A DNA stretch of 18,245 nucleotides from Promethearchaeota archaeon. GTDB taxonomy: Archaea; Asgardarchaeota; Lokiarchaeia; Sigynarchaeales; SOKP01. The stretch covers positions 1 to 18,245 of the forward strand of contig JAUWBH010000118.1 in assembly GCA_030605085.1 (NCBI GenBank). Reading direction: 5' to 3'. Shown here one piece after another: positions 7,489-14,434 of the stretch. Under the pieces are notes generated by a model that was not told the DNA's origin, ran no database searches, and saw nothing but the letters and a program-made list of their open reading frames with translations. Within the stretch, counting starts at the first letter, position 1. Each line of letters begins with the position of its first letter. A program made the translations under genes and the position numbers.

Positions 7489-8787
7489 TCAACCACATAT
7501 TACTATTTCAGCTGCTTTTTCCGCAGCTCCACTTGCGTCTATGACAGTATTTGGTATATCCATAGGTTCTTTGCAGGTACCACACAAGAAAATACCTTCC
7601 TTTGAAGATAATTGCGGTTGATATACTTTTTCCTGGAAAAAATTATATTTATCGAGCTCTACATCTAAAACTTCTGCTAACTTATTAGCATCCTTCTTAG
7701 GAACCATACTCGTGGCCAAAATAACTAAGTCAAAAGTTTTTTGTTTTACTTTTAAAGTATCGATTTCTTCGTATGAGACTATTGGATTTTTATCGTCATC
7801 TTCAGTTATCTTTGCTACTTTTCCTTGAATATAAGTTATAGCATATTCTTTAGCCCCTCTTTGGAGATATTTTTGAAAATCCTTTCCGGGAGCTCTTAAA
7901 TCAATATAAAAAATAGAAGTTTCAATTGAATTATCATGCTCGTATGCAATCATAGCTTCTTTTGTCGTATACATGCAACAACACGATGAGCAATAAGGAT
8001 TATATTTAACATCTCTAGATCCAACACAATTAATAAAAGCGAGCTTTTTAGGTTCTTTTTTATCGGATGGCCTTACCAAATGCCCACCTAAAGGTCCTGA
8101 TGCGCAAATTAATCGTTCAAACTCTAAACCAGTTACGATATTTTGAATCTTTTTATATCCAAATCGTACTATTTCAGATGGATCAAAAACGTCATACCCG
8201 GTCGCAACTATTACTGAACCTACATTAAACTCGATTTCTTTATCTTTTTGGGAAAAATCTATCGCTTCTGCCCCACAAGCTTTTGCACATAGACCACATA
8301 TTCCATAATTTAAATATAGGCATATTGTATCATCGATAAGATATACTGGAGGTACTGCGGATGGAAAAGCAATATATATCGCCCCGATAGTCTTTAAATT
8401 CGCGTCAAATTCATTAGGAATTCCTCTAATTGGACAAATAACTGCACAATCATCACACGTTTTACATGCATCCTCTTTAACATAACGGGCTTTTTTGAAT
8501 ACAGTAACCTTGAAATTACCTGCTTTACCTGAGATATTTTTTACTTCTGATAATGTATGAATTGTTATATTTGGATGACGATAACATTCTGCCAATTTTG
8601 GAGCTAAAATACATATAGCGCAGTCATTTGTAGGAAATGTTTTATCAAGCTGAGCCATTCGGCCACCAATACAAGAATTTTTCTCAATTAATTCAACACT
8701 TATTCCTCTTTCAGCTAGATCTAAGGAAGCTTGGATACCTGCTATCCCTCCTCCAATTACTAAAACACTATTTAATTTTTCTCCCAT
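7489..8787 (-). CDS. hdrA: HdrA-like protein, first half type (FAD domain with inserted ferredoxin; QmoA-like size)
   Basis: This 432-residue protein starts directly with the HdrA FAD domain (GGGIAG at 12-17, DKTFPTNDCAIC at 48-59, then RHPNI). It contains the inserted ferredoxin, with first cluster C108/C111/C114/C118 and second cluster C156, C164, C167, C171. It then has CVGSRD...YCSSCCC and the DLRAPGKDFQ segment, and it stops where a full HdrA would go on to its C-terminal ferredoxin. The canonical N-terminal HdrA domain is also absent. This size and content resemble QmoA and residues 1-440 of the fused protein in this operon. The second cluster has seven residues between its first two cysteines instead of two, a spacing I believe occurs in other HdrA-like proteins. 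It follows the HdrD-like gene by 34 bases and is followed four bases later by its partner. The ATG at 8787 has no strong Shine-Dalgarno site. Confidence 0.9.
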   Translation of the reverse strand: MGEKLNSVLVIGGGIAGIQASLDLAERGISVELIEKNSCIGGRMAQLDKTFPTNDCAICILAPKLAECYRHPNITIHTLSEVKNISGKAGNFKVTVFKKARYVKEDACKTCDDCAVICPIRGIPNEFDANLKTIGAIYIAFPSAVPPVYLIDDTICLYLNYGICGLCAKACGAEAIDFSQKDKEIEFNVGSVIVATGYDVFDPSEIVRFGYKKIQNIVTGLEFERLICASGPLGGHLVRPSDKKEPKKLAFINCVGSRDVKYNPYCSSCCCMYTTKEAMIAYEHDNSIETSIFYIDLRAPGKDFQKYLQRGAKEYAITYIQGKVAKITEDDDKNPIVSYEEIDTLKVKQKTFDLVILATSMVPKKDANKLAEVLDVELDKYNFFQEKVYQPQLSSKEGIFLCGTCKEPMDIPNTVIDASGAAEKAAEIVICG

Positions 8788-8821
8788 TAAAATACGCCTG
8801 AAATATTTTTCATTTAATTAT

Positions 8822-10069
8822 TTAAACCAAAAAAAGCATTTCTCCAATAAAACTTGCTAAATCTACAATTTTTATTTTATTTTTTAACTTTGCATCCCCT
8901 TCATTTAAAGAGGGTTCATTAACATAACAATTGAAATGCGTTAAGCATTTTGGGCAAGGAACGATTAAATATTCTGCCCCCGTCTCAATTGCTTCAGTTA
9001 TACGATTTTTTCTTAAAGTACGAGTAAATTCATTACATCCCATAAAAGCTGTAACACCACAACAATTAGCATCATCTTTTATGTTTTCCATCTCAATAAA
9101 CTCAACACCAGGAATTTGTTTTATTAATTCTCTTGGTGCTTCGTATAGTTTACCACCTAAACGCCCTATACGACAAGAATCGTGATATGTTACTTTTATT
9201 TTAGTTTCTTGTGGAAATCTTAAATTTTCGAGGATTTTTTCTCTTAAAAAGAATTCTGAAAAATGGAGAACCTCAAATTCAAAATCTTTAATTATTTTTG
9301 GATAATCATATTTCCATGTTCTATATCCTTCAGCACATCCTAATATAATAGTTTTAACCCCTGCATCTCGATAAAGATTTACATTATATTCAGCAAATTT
9401 TTTGAAAGTTTCTGTATCCCCTTTACCCCAAAGAATGTCATGACCACAACATTTTTCGTTTAGAACAACTGGAATTATACCCACTTCATTTAATAAACTT
9501 ATAATTGTTTTTGCCGAGTCAGTATATTTAATATCGAATTTATAAAAGATATCTCCCATTATAGGCAAACATCCAACAAAGTATGCAATTTCCCCTGAAT
9601 TTGTGGTTTTTAACGAGGTTTCTTCTAAAAATTCTAATTTATTAGGAAGTAAAGCTTTTTCTGCCATTATTTTTGAAATTAACGGAAAAACCTCGTCATG
9701 TGTTTCACATTTAGAAATTTTTTTTTTTTCTAATTCATTATCTATGAAATTTTTTCTCAATTCTACAATTAATTCAGGAATTCTAACACCTACATTTTCT
9801 TGAGTCATTGGACAATATATTATACATTGTCCACATGTGAGGCAGTCCCATATATTATTAAGTTTTAAAGCCTCATCTATAGACAAAAAATTCAGATCTG
9901 TAATTAAATTCCGAGGAGAAAAAAGACCTAAATGAGATAACTGACAAACATTAACGCAACGATTACAACTGTAACAATAATTTGCCGCAGCGCGTACTTT
10001 TTCAATTACTTCCCTAGAGATCTCTTGCTTTTCCTTATTAATGTTCTCTCTTTTTTCAGATTCAGTCAT
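8822..10069 (-). CDS. HdrD-like protein (HdrC-type ferredoxin plus HdrB-type CCG domains)
   Basis: This 415-residue protein joins a HdrC-like double [4Fe-4S] module (C32/C35/C38/C42 and C76/C79/C82/C86) to two CCG domains of the HdrB/HdrD/GlpC kind. The second CCG domain is complete (C299, C336-C337, C372-x2-C375). The first has C167 and C207-C208, but its final motif is CAEG (C245, G248) where the standard CxxC would be, so it may not hold the usual noncubane cluster. In methanogens this family reduces the CoM-S-S-CoB heterodisulfide. Here the acceptor is unknown and may be another disulfide or quinone-like partner; no membrane segment is present. It is the first gene of the Hdr operon. The ATG at 10069 has no Shine-Dalgarno site, which fits a leaderless or near-leaderless message. 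A run of 12 A's lies in its coding strand at 9718-9729. Confidence 0.87.
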   Translation of the reverse strand: MTESEKRENINKEKQEISREVIEKVRAAANYCYSCNRCVNVCQLSHLGLFSPRNLITDLNFLSIDEALKLNNIWDCLTCGQCIIYCPMTQENVGVRIPELIVELRKNFIDNELEKKKISKCETHDEVFPLISKIMAEKALLPNKLEFLEETSLKTTNSGEIAYFVGCLPIMGDIFYKFDIKYTDSAKTIISLLNEVGIIPVVLNEKCCGHDILWGKGDTETFKKFAEYNVNLYRDAGVKTIILGCAEGYRTWKYDYPKIIKDFEFEVLHFSEFFLREKILENLRFPQETKIKVTYHDSCRIGRLGGKLYEAPRELIKQIPGVEFIEMENIKDDANCCGVTAFMGCNEFTRTLRKNRITEAIETGAEYLIVPCPKCLTHFNCYVNEPSLNEGDAKLKNKIKIVDLASFIGEMLFLV

Positions 10070-10093
10070 AATATTAAAATTATAGTAATAAAT

Positions 10094-10106
10094 CTATATA
10101 TGTATA
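10094..10106 (-). promoter_or_regulatory. Candidate TATA element of the Hdr operon
   Basis: The minus strand reads TATACATATATAG about 25-37 bases before ATG 10069. Archaeal TATA boxes are centred about 26 bases before the start site, so transcription would begin at or just before the ATG. That fits the lack of a Shine-Dalgarno site. The call is by position and composition only, and AT-rich DNA gives many such matches. Confidence 0.35.
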
Positions 10107-10305
10107 ATTTATTGCTTATTTTATATCAAATTATTTTAAAATATTATTAAAACACTTAATTTTATAATTAAAAAAAACTTAAGTGATAAAATTGCACATA
10201 AAAAAAGGTGATTTGAATTGATATTGGGATTTAATGAAGAGAACTTTTCTATTTGCTGAGAAAAATCGTTATATGTTTGTTGGGTGAGTGTGGTTTGACA
10301 CTTAA

Positions 10306-10338
10306 GAAAAAAAATTAAAAAATGATTAAAAAAAATAA
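10306..10338 (-). terminator. Oligo-T terminator candidate after the first seven-helix gene
   Basis: Just past the stop of the minus-strand gene ending at 10343, the minus strand has three T-runs (T8, T6 and T8) in about 33 bases. This is the usual look of archaeal intrinsic termination. The rest of the 10070-10342 gap shows no gene. Confidence 0.45.
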
Positions 10339-10342
10339 TGTT

Positions 10343-11053
10343 TTATTTAATTTGACGCCCTACTCCATAATAAAGCAAATACGCCCAAAGAAACACGGAT
10401 AGCGAGATGATATCCCAAAGAAGCCTAATTTCATCCCTATTTATAGTGTTAGAGATAAACGTCCCGATAGTAATGAAGAAAAATCCGCACGTTCCTATAA
10501 TGTAGTACTTCCACCTTTTTTTCAGAGTAATATCTTCAAATTTATTGTATACTTTTAACGAATAATATATAGTTGGAACTATTGCCATTACACAAGAAAC
10601 CGCTAAAACATACGCCAAAAAAAACAAGCTCCATACCGGTCTCCAACCCGTGCTTTCGTTAATCGTTACTCCCCCAAACGGCAGAAAAAAAACCATGCCA
10701 AACAATATCGCCCCGTAAGTTAAAATAATCGTTAGCTGTTTTTTTGTGTTTAATATTTTCTCTGATCTTAATAAAATTAGGGTAAACACTAAAAGAAAAA
10801 TACCACCAAAGGTTATGATATAATTAGTTAGAAAATTCAGAATTAGCACGATTAACTCGTCAGTAAGCGGCGCGTAGATAAAATTTATAAATACACCTAT
10901 ACCTGCACATATGTAAAATCCTGAAAATACTAAATTCAATCTTTTAGTATCTCTTTTTAGAACTTTGTAAACTATAAAGAAAAAACACGCGCAAACCATA
11001 CCTTGAATGATGTATACTTGAATAAATCGAATCAGATCCATTTGCAACATCAT
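10343..11053 (-). CDS. Seven-helix membrane protein, paralogue A
   Basis: This 236-residue protein is almost entirely membrane spanning, with about seven helices near residues 8-30, 39-59, 68-95, 106-125, 139-165, 182-202 and 209-229. It has no signal peptide and no attached soluble domain. Conserved stretches shared with the gene at 12211-12933 are INFIYAPLT, GVTINEST followed by W, KKRW followed by IIGTC, and SNT. I do not recognise a function. The helix count recalls the seven-helix sensor modules that precede histidine kinases, but no kinase part is present. ATG 11053 is well supported by AGGAGGTTG eight bases upstream; a second ATG follows directly. It is divergent from the DNRLRE gene, with 157 bases between them. 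Confidence 0.8.
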   Translation of the reverse strand: MMLQMDLIRFIQVYIIQGMVCACFFFIVYKVLKRDTKRLNLVFSGFYICAGIGVFINFIYAPLTDELIVLILNFLTNYIITFGGIFLLVFTLILLRSEKILNTKKQLTIILTYGAILFGMVFFLPFGGVTINESTGWRPVWSLFFLAYVLAVSCVMAIVPTIYYSLKVYNKFEDITLKKRWKYYIIGTCGFFFITIGTFISNTINRDEIRLLWDIISLSVFLWAYLLYYGVGRQIK

Positions 11054-11061
11054 ATTCTAAA

Positions 11062-11070
11062 CAACCTCCT
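11062..11070 (-). promoter_or_regulatory. Strong ribosome binding site for seven-helix protein A
   Basis: AGGAGGTTG on the minus strand, eight bases before ATG 11053, is among the best Shine-Dalgarno matches in the window and fixes this start. Confidence 0.75.
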
Positions 11071-11152
11071 TTTAAAAATATTTTTATTAAAGGATAATAA
11101 AATACTTTGTTTGTTCTTATTATTTAATGTTACCATAAAAAATTAGATAATT

Positions 11153-11180
11153 TTTAAAATATTGCAAAAGAAATTTAAAT
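11153..11180 (+). promoter_or_regulatory. Candidate TATA region for the DNRLRE gene
   Basis: The divergent 157-base spacer has TTTAAAATATT and AAATTTAAAT within 30-60 bases before ATG 11211. Either could be the TATA element. The call rests on position and composition only. Confidence 0.25.
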
Positions 11181-11210
11181 TACATTTTGTATTAAAATAA
11201 TAGAGGGAAG

Positions 11211-12161
11211 ATGAAAAAACTACAGTTTTTAACAGTTGCCATTTTGTTTTTTATATCGATGCTGTTTATTGGGATCATTCCCGCGACCGCAGAAATGGAA
11301 CCTCAAGTATCTTCTACTTCTGTAATGGCAACTAAAGACGCCCATGTTGACGAAAGTAATCCTGATAGTAACTACGGGAGTAGTAATACTTTTTATATTG
11401 GCAGAGGGTTATCTGGTAAATTATATGAATCTTATTTTTATTTTCCCCTAAACGATATTCCAGATGACGATGCTGAAATTTCTATAGATATTTTGGCTGT
11501 ATATGAGGACATGTCTTTGACTGTAACTTTGATAACAGAAAATTGGAACGAAAATTCGATAACTTGGAACAACAAACCTACACATGGGGAAATTATTACA
11601 ACTTTTTATGTTGCGGCAGCACAATTTTATACGATTGATGTGTCTGATTATATAGAAGGGGATAGTCTTTCTATATGTATAAATGCGACTTATTCTGGTG
11701 TAAGTGATTACATCGTAGGATACACTAGTGAATGGGGGAGTGATGATTCAAAACCGCAAATAACCTTTTCAGGTAATGATGACGATGATGACGAAGATGA
11801 CGAAGAAATCGACGAAACCAACGAAATTGACAATAAAAACAACAATGTCTCTTTCGTTTGGGACCTTAGTTTGATTATTGTAGTAATTGTAGTGATAATA
11901 TTTTGTATCGCCAGTCCAGTATTAATAAGGTTAGCAATAACGAAAGATATAATAGAAAAGATAAGATCTAAAAAACCTAAACCTATTGGAATTCAAAAAA
12001 AAGAAATCGATAAATCTAAAATTGTAAAATCCGAACCAGAAAAAGTGATTATCGATAAATCCGAAGAAAAATCTTCAATAAGATTTTGCCCATACTGTGG
12101 AGTTAAAATACTTTCTAACGCTAAACACTGCGATTTATGCGGCAAAAATGTTAGCGATTAA
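11211..12161 (+). CDS. Secreted/anchored DNRLRE-domain protein with acidic linker, transmembrane helix and C-terminal zinc ribbon
   Basis: This 316-residue protein has a signal peptide (residues 1-28, MKKLQFL then a hydrophobic core ending ATAE). A DNRLRE-type beta domain follows at about 36-187 (ATKDAHVDES, NYGSSNTFYIGRG, ENWNENSITWNNKP, IDVSDYIEG). Then come an Asp/Glu-rich linker (189-207), one transmembrane helix (about 216-240), a Lys-rich segment, and a zinc ribbon at 292-311 (CPYC and CDLC). DNRLRE domains are extracellular and often found in cell-surface proteins. The order implies an outside beta domain and an inside zinc ribbon, so the protein may link surface to cytoplasm; that role is inferred. 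The ATG has a GAGGG a few bases upstream. It lies between two paralogous seven-helix genes and ends 49 bases before the second, which converges on it. Confidence 0.85.
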   Translation: MKKLQFLTVAILFFISMLFIGIIPATAEMEPQVSSTSVMATKDAHVDESNPDSNYGSSNTFYIGRGLSGKLYESYFYFPLNDIPDDDAEISIDILAVYEDMSLTVTLITENWNENSITWNNKPTHGEIITTFYVAAAQFYTIDVSDYIEGDSLSICINATYSGVSDYIVGYTSEWGSDDSKPQITFSGNDDDDDEDDEEIDETNEIDNKNNNVSFVWDLSLIIVVIVVIIFCIASPVLIRLAITKDIIEKIRSKKPKPIGIQKKEIDKSKIVKSEPEKVIIDKSEEKSSIRFCPYCGVKILSNAKHCDLCGKNVSD

Positions 12162-12170
12162 TTAAAATAT

Positions 12171-12207
12171 TAAAAAAATAAAAAAAATTAAGAAAAAATA
12201 AAAAAAA
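12171..12207 (-). terminator. Oligo-T terminator candidate after the second seven-helix gene
   Basis: Between the convergent stops at 12161 and 12211 the minus strand is nearly all T, with runs of seven or eight broken by single A or C bases. It would serve the minus-strand gene. The plus-strand gene has no equivalent run. Confidence 0.45.
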
Positions 12208-12210
12208 GGA

Positions 12211-12933
12211 TTATTTCTTTAATTTTTTAACTACACCGTAATATATAAGGTAAGGTGATGTTATTACCAAAAATATAGAAATAATGCTCCAGATGGTTCT
12301 AAAAGTTTGAACATTTAATGTATTCGAAAGGTATATACCGAACGCAAAAAAATATAATAGACAAGTTCCGATGATGAAAAATCTCCACCTCTTCTTAATC
12401 AACTCGTCTTGAAATTGCTTGTATATTTGTATTGAAATTATCAAGGTCGGTGTAAATCCTACTGCAAAAAGAAGTATTATTATGTATAGAAAGAAAACGA
12501 GGCTGTAAACGGGCTTCCATTCAGTACTTTCGTTTATTGTAACTCCTTCAGGGATTAAAACCATACATAACAATAATACCGCGTAAATTATTGTAATTAT
12601 CAATTGTTTTTTTAATGTAATGACTTTCTCTGACTTTTGCAAAATTATAACGAACATTAAAAGAAATACGATATTAATTAAAAGAAAGAAAATCGTAGCG
12701 TAGTATAAAATTAACACAATTGATTCGTTAGTAAGAGGTGCGTAGATAAAGTTAATAAAAATTCCTATGGAGATAGTGAAATAACAACCACTAAGTGTTA
12801 AATTCAACCTTCTTTTACTATGCTTGAGGATCTTATAAGCAAAAAATAAGAAAAAAACGCCGATCAATCCCTGTGCTATATATACTTGTAGAAACCTAGT
12901 CAAATCCATTTGTTGGACAAGAAACAATACCAT
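12211..12933 (-). CDS. Seven-helix membrane protein, paralogue B
   Basis: The protein has 240 residues and about seven transmembrane helices, and it aligns along its whole length with the gene at 10343-11053. Shared blocks are MDL(I/T)RF, INFIYAPLT, GVTINEST, KKRW, IIGTC, SNT and the final YYGV. I know of no function for it; a sensor or scaffold role is a guess. The frame is open to ATG 12966. I prefer ATG 12933 because GGAGG lies about 11 bases upstream and the protein length then matches its paralogue. It ends towards the DNRLRE gene and has an oligo-T stretch after its stop. Confidence 0.8.
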   Translation of the reverse strand: MVLFLVQQMDLTRFLQVYIAQGLIGVFFLFFAYKILKHSKRRLNLTLSGCYFTISIGIFINFIYAPLTNESIVLILYYATIFFLLINIVFLLMFVIILQKSEKVITLKKQLIITIIYAVLLLCMVLIPEGVTINESTEWKPVYSLVFFLYIIILLFAVGFTPTLIISIQIYKQFQDELIKKRWRFFIIGTCLLYFFAFGIYLSNTLNVQTFRTIWSIISIFLVITSPYLIYYGVVKKLKK

Positions 12934-12966
12934 TAAGGGGGTCGCCTCCAATATTTTTTTTAACAT

Positions 12967-13290
12967 TAAATTTTTTTTATATATAGGTTAAATTCTACTT
13001 ATATAATTTTTTGCCAAAATTACCAAATAATCTAAAATTTTTTTGGATTTACCTTATTTACTATGGGGTCGGTCTTCAAACAAAACAAAAATAAATCCTA
13101 TTTTTTATTTTTTTACAACAATTGAACAGGTTGGTTATTTTTTTGCATCTCAAATTTTATTTTTTCGCATTACCATTAAATAAATAAGTCACATAAATAA
13201 TTAGAATAATTGATCTCAATGTAATTAGAACTTATTAGTTCTTTTCCTAAAATTAAATCTATCGTAATAAATATTTTAAAAGAGAACTTA
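12967..13290. other. 324-base gap without a recognisable gene
   Basis: This stretch is AT-rich with long T runs on the plus strand, and I see no convincing coding region. A minus-strand open frame over 13176-13478 is the shadow of the helix-hairpin-helix gene. The one notable feature is the 17-base match at 13117-13133 to the gene that follows. Confidence 0.6.
13117..13133 (+). repeat. 17-base exact repeat of the HhH gene, upstream copy
   Basis: AACAATTGAACAGGTTG occurs here and again at 13383-13399 inside the downstream gene, where it encodes the TIEQV part of the helix-hairpin-helix domain. In the same frame the upstream copy also reads TIEQV, then diverges. It may be the remnant of a duplicated gene end. 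Confidence 0.6.
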
Positions 13291-13659
13291 ATGTCAACCA
13301 ATTCAGACGAATCAGATAATCTAATGCGAGTAAGGGGTATTGGACCTACGGCAGCTTCAAGGTTATTTAAAGCGGGTATTAAAACAATTGAACAGGTTGC
13401 GAACGCGAATCCTACAGAATTGGCAACTATTAAAGGGATTGGTATAATCTCCGCAGAAAAAATAATCGCAAATGCCAAACATTTAATGACCCTTGAAAGA
13501 GGGCTTACGATTGTTTTAGATCATATTAAAACTAATTTTGTTAAAAATTGTCCAAAATGCGATGGCGATATGCAAAAAAGATTCATAATTTTAGGACCTA
13601 AACGCGGGAAATTACCCGTGTATCAATGCACAGTATGCAGATTCTATTTACCTAGTTGA
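13291..13659 (+). CDS. Small helix-hairpin-helix protein with C-terminal zinc ribbon
   Basis: This 122-residue protein has two helix-hairpin-helix motifs at about 12-64 (VRGIGPTAASRLF and IKGIGIISAEKII), the fold used for sequence-independent DNA binding. A C-terminal zinc ribbon follows (C87, C90, C113, C116). It probably binds nucleic acid; its partner and process are unknown. ATG 13291 is preceded by a weak AGAGAA. Its stop codon TGA at 13657-13659 is one base from the stop codon of the convergent TnpB remnant, so the insertion element lies directly against the 3' end. In a reconstruction of the empty site the last codon and stop would differ (see findings). Confidence 0.82.
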   Translation: MSTNSDESDNLMRVRGIGPTAASRLFKAGIKTIEQVANANPTELATIKGIGIISAEKIIANAKHLMTLERGLTIVLDHIKTNFVKNCPKCDGDMQKRFIILGPKRGKLPVYQCTVCRFYLPS

Positions 13660-13663
13660 ACTA

Positions 13664-13683
13664 CTCACCCTTAAAAGGGCGAG
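13664..13683 (-). repeat. Right-end hairpin of the TnpB element
   Basis: This is an inverted repeat with CTC-x-CCCTT and AAGGG-x-GAG arms and a two-to-four-base loop, overlapping the last codons of tnpB. In this family such hairpins at the 3' end serve both transposition and the guide RNA. Confidence 0.5.
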
Positions 13684-14390
13684 ATTCCTTCTTCCTCGAA
13701 AACTGCCCGAAAAGATTCCGAAGAATCTCCTTAGGTCTTACATCTTCTCCAAAGGCGTGACTTCCCGTCGTTCCAACGGTAGGGGTATCATCATGGATGA
13801 TCGTGATATGTTTCTCTTCTCGTAAGATTCTCGTGCCTTCCTTTTTCAGATTAATAGACGCATTTTTGTCTCTATCGTGCGTAGTCCCGCAATTTAAACA
13901 AGTCCACGTTCTTTCTTGTAAGGTAAGGTTGTTGTTTTTCCAACCACAGCGAGAACACAACTTGCTGGACGCAAAAAATCTATCAACGAGAACGAAATGC
14001 GTTCCTTTCCATTCCATTTTGTATTTTAAATAGGTGGTGAATTGATACTACGAAAAATCTAACGAAACCGATTTTGAAAGCCCCGAATTGAACTTCTGCA
14101 TCCCTTTAACATTTAAGTCCTCTAAAATGATGGCATCAAAGGTATCGGCTAATTTTCTGGTGAGCTTGTGCGTCCAATCTTTTTTCCGATCGCATATCTT
14201 CTCGTAGTGCCGTGCCAATTTCACTCGTGCTTTTTCTTGGTTCTTAGAACCTTTCTTCTTTCACGAAAGTTCCTTGTGTAGTTTCTTGGTTTTTTTCTCT
14301 TCGGAACGATAGAAGTGCGGGTTCTCCATTTTCACAATATCGTTTACCAAGAACTTGTTTGCCGACATATCGAACGCGGTTATATCTCGT

Positions 14391-14434
14391 TCGCGTATTA
14401 TTCGTTTCTCGTTCGCGTATTATTCGTTTCTCGT
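14391..14434 (-). repeat. 22-bp tandem duplication inside tnpB
   Basis: Two identical 22-base units lie head to tail (14391-14412 and 14413-14434), followed by four matching bases. As 22 is not a multiple of three, the extra unit shifts the frame. Removing one copy restores the run from KDEANEKR into the RuvC-I motif. Confidence 0.9.

Noticed and set aside
10234..10287. Possible 17-residue small gene (ATG AAG AGA ...) in the gap after the Hdr operon start
   Set aside because: It is too short, has no ribosome site at a usual distance and no recognisable sequence; a GGTGAT at about 10207 is too far away.
13176..13478. Minus-strand 100-residue open frame
   Set aside because: It overlaps the well-supported HhH gene on the other strand and has no family features.
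13660..13660. HhH gene and tnpB as a functional convergent pair
   Set aside because: The one-base spacing is best explained by the landing site of the element, and tnpB is broken.
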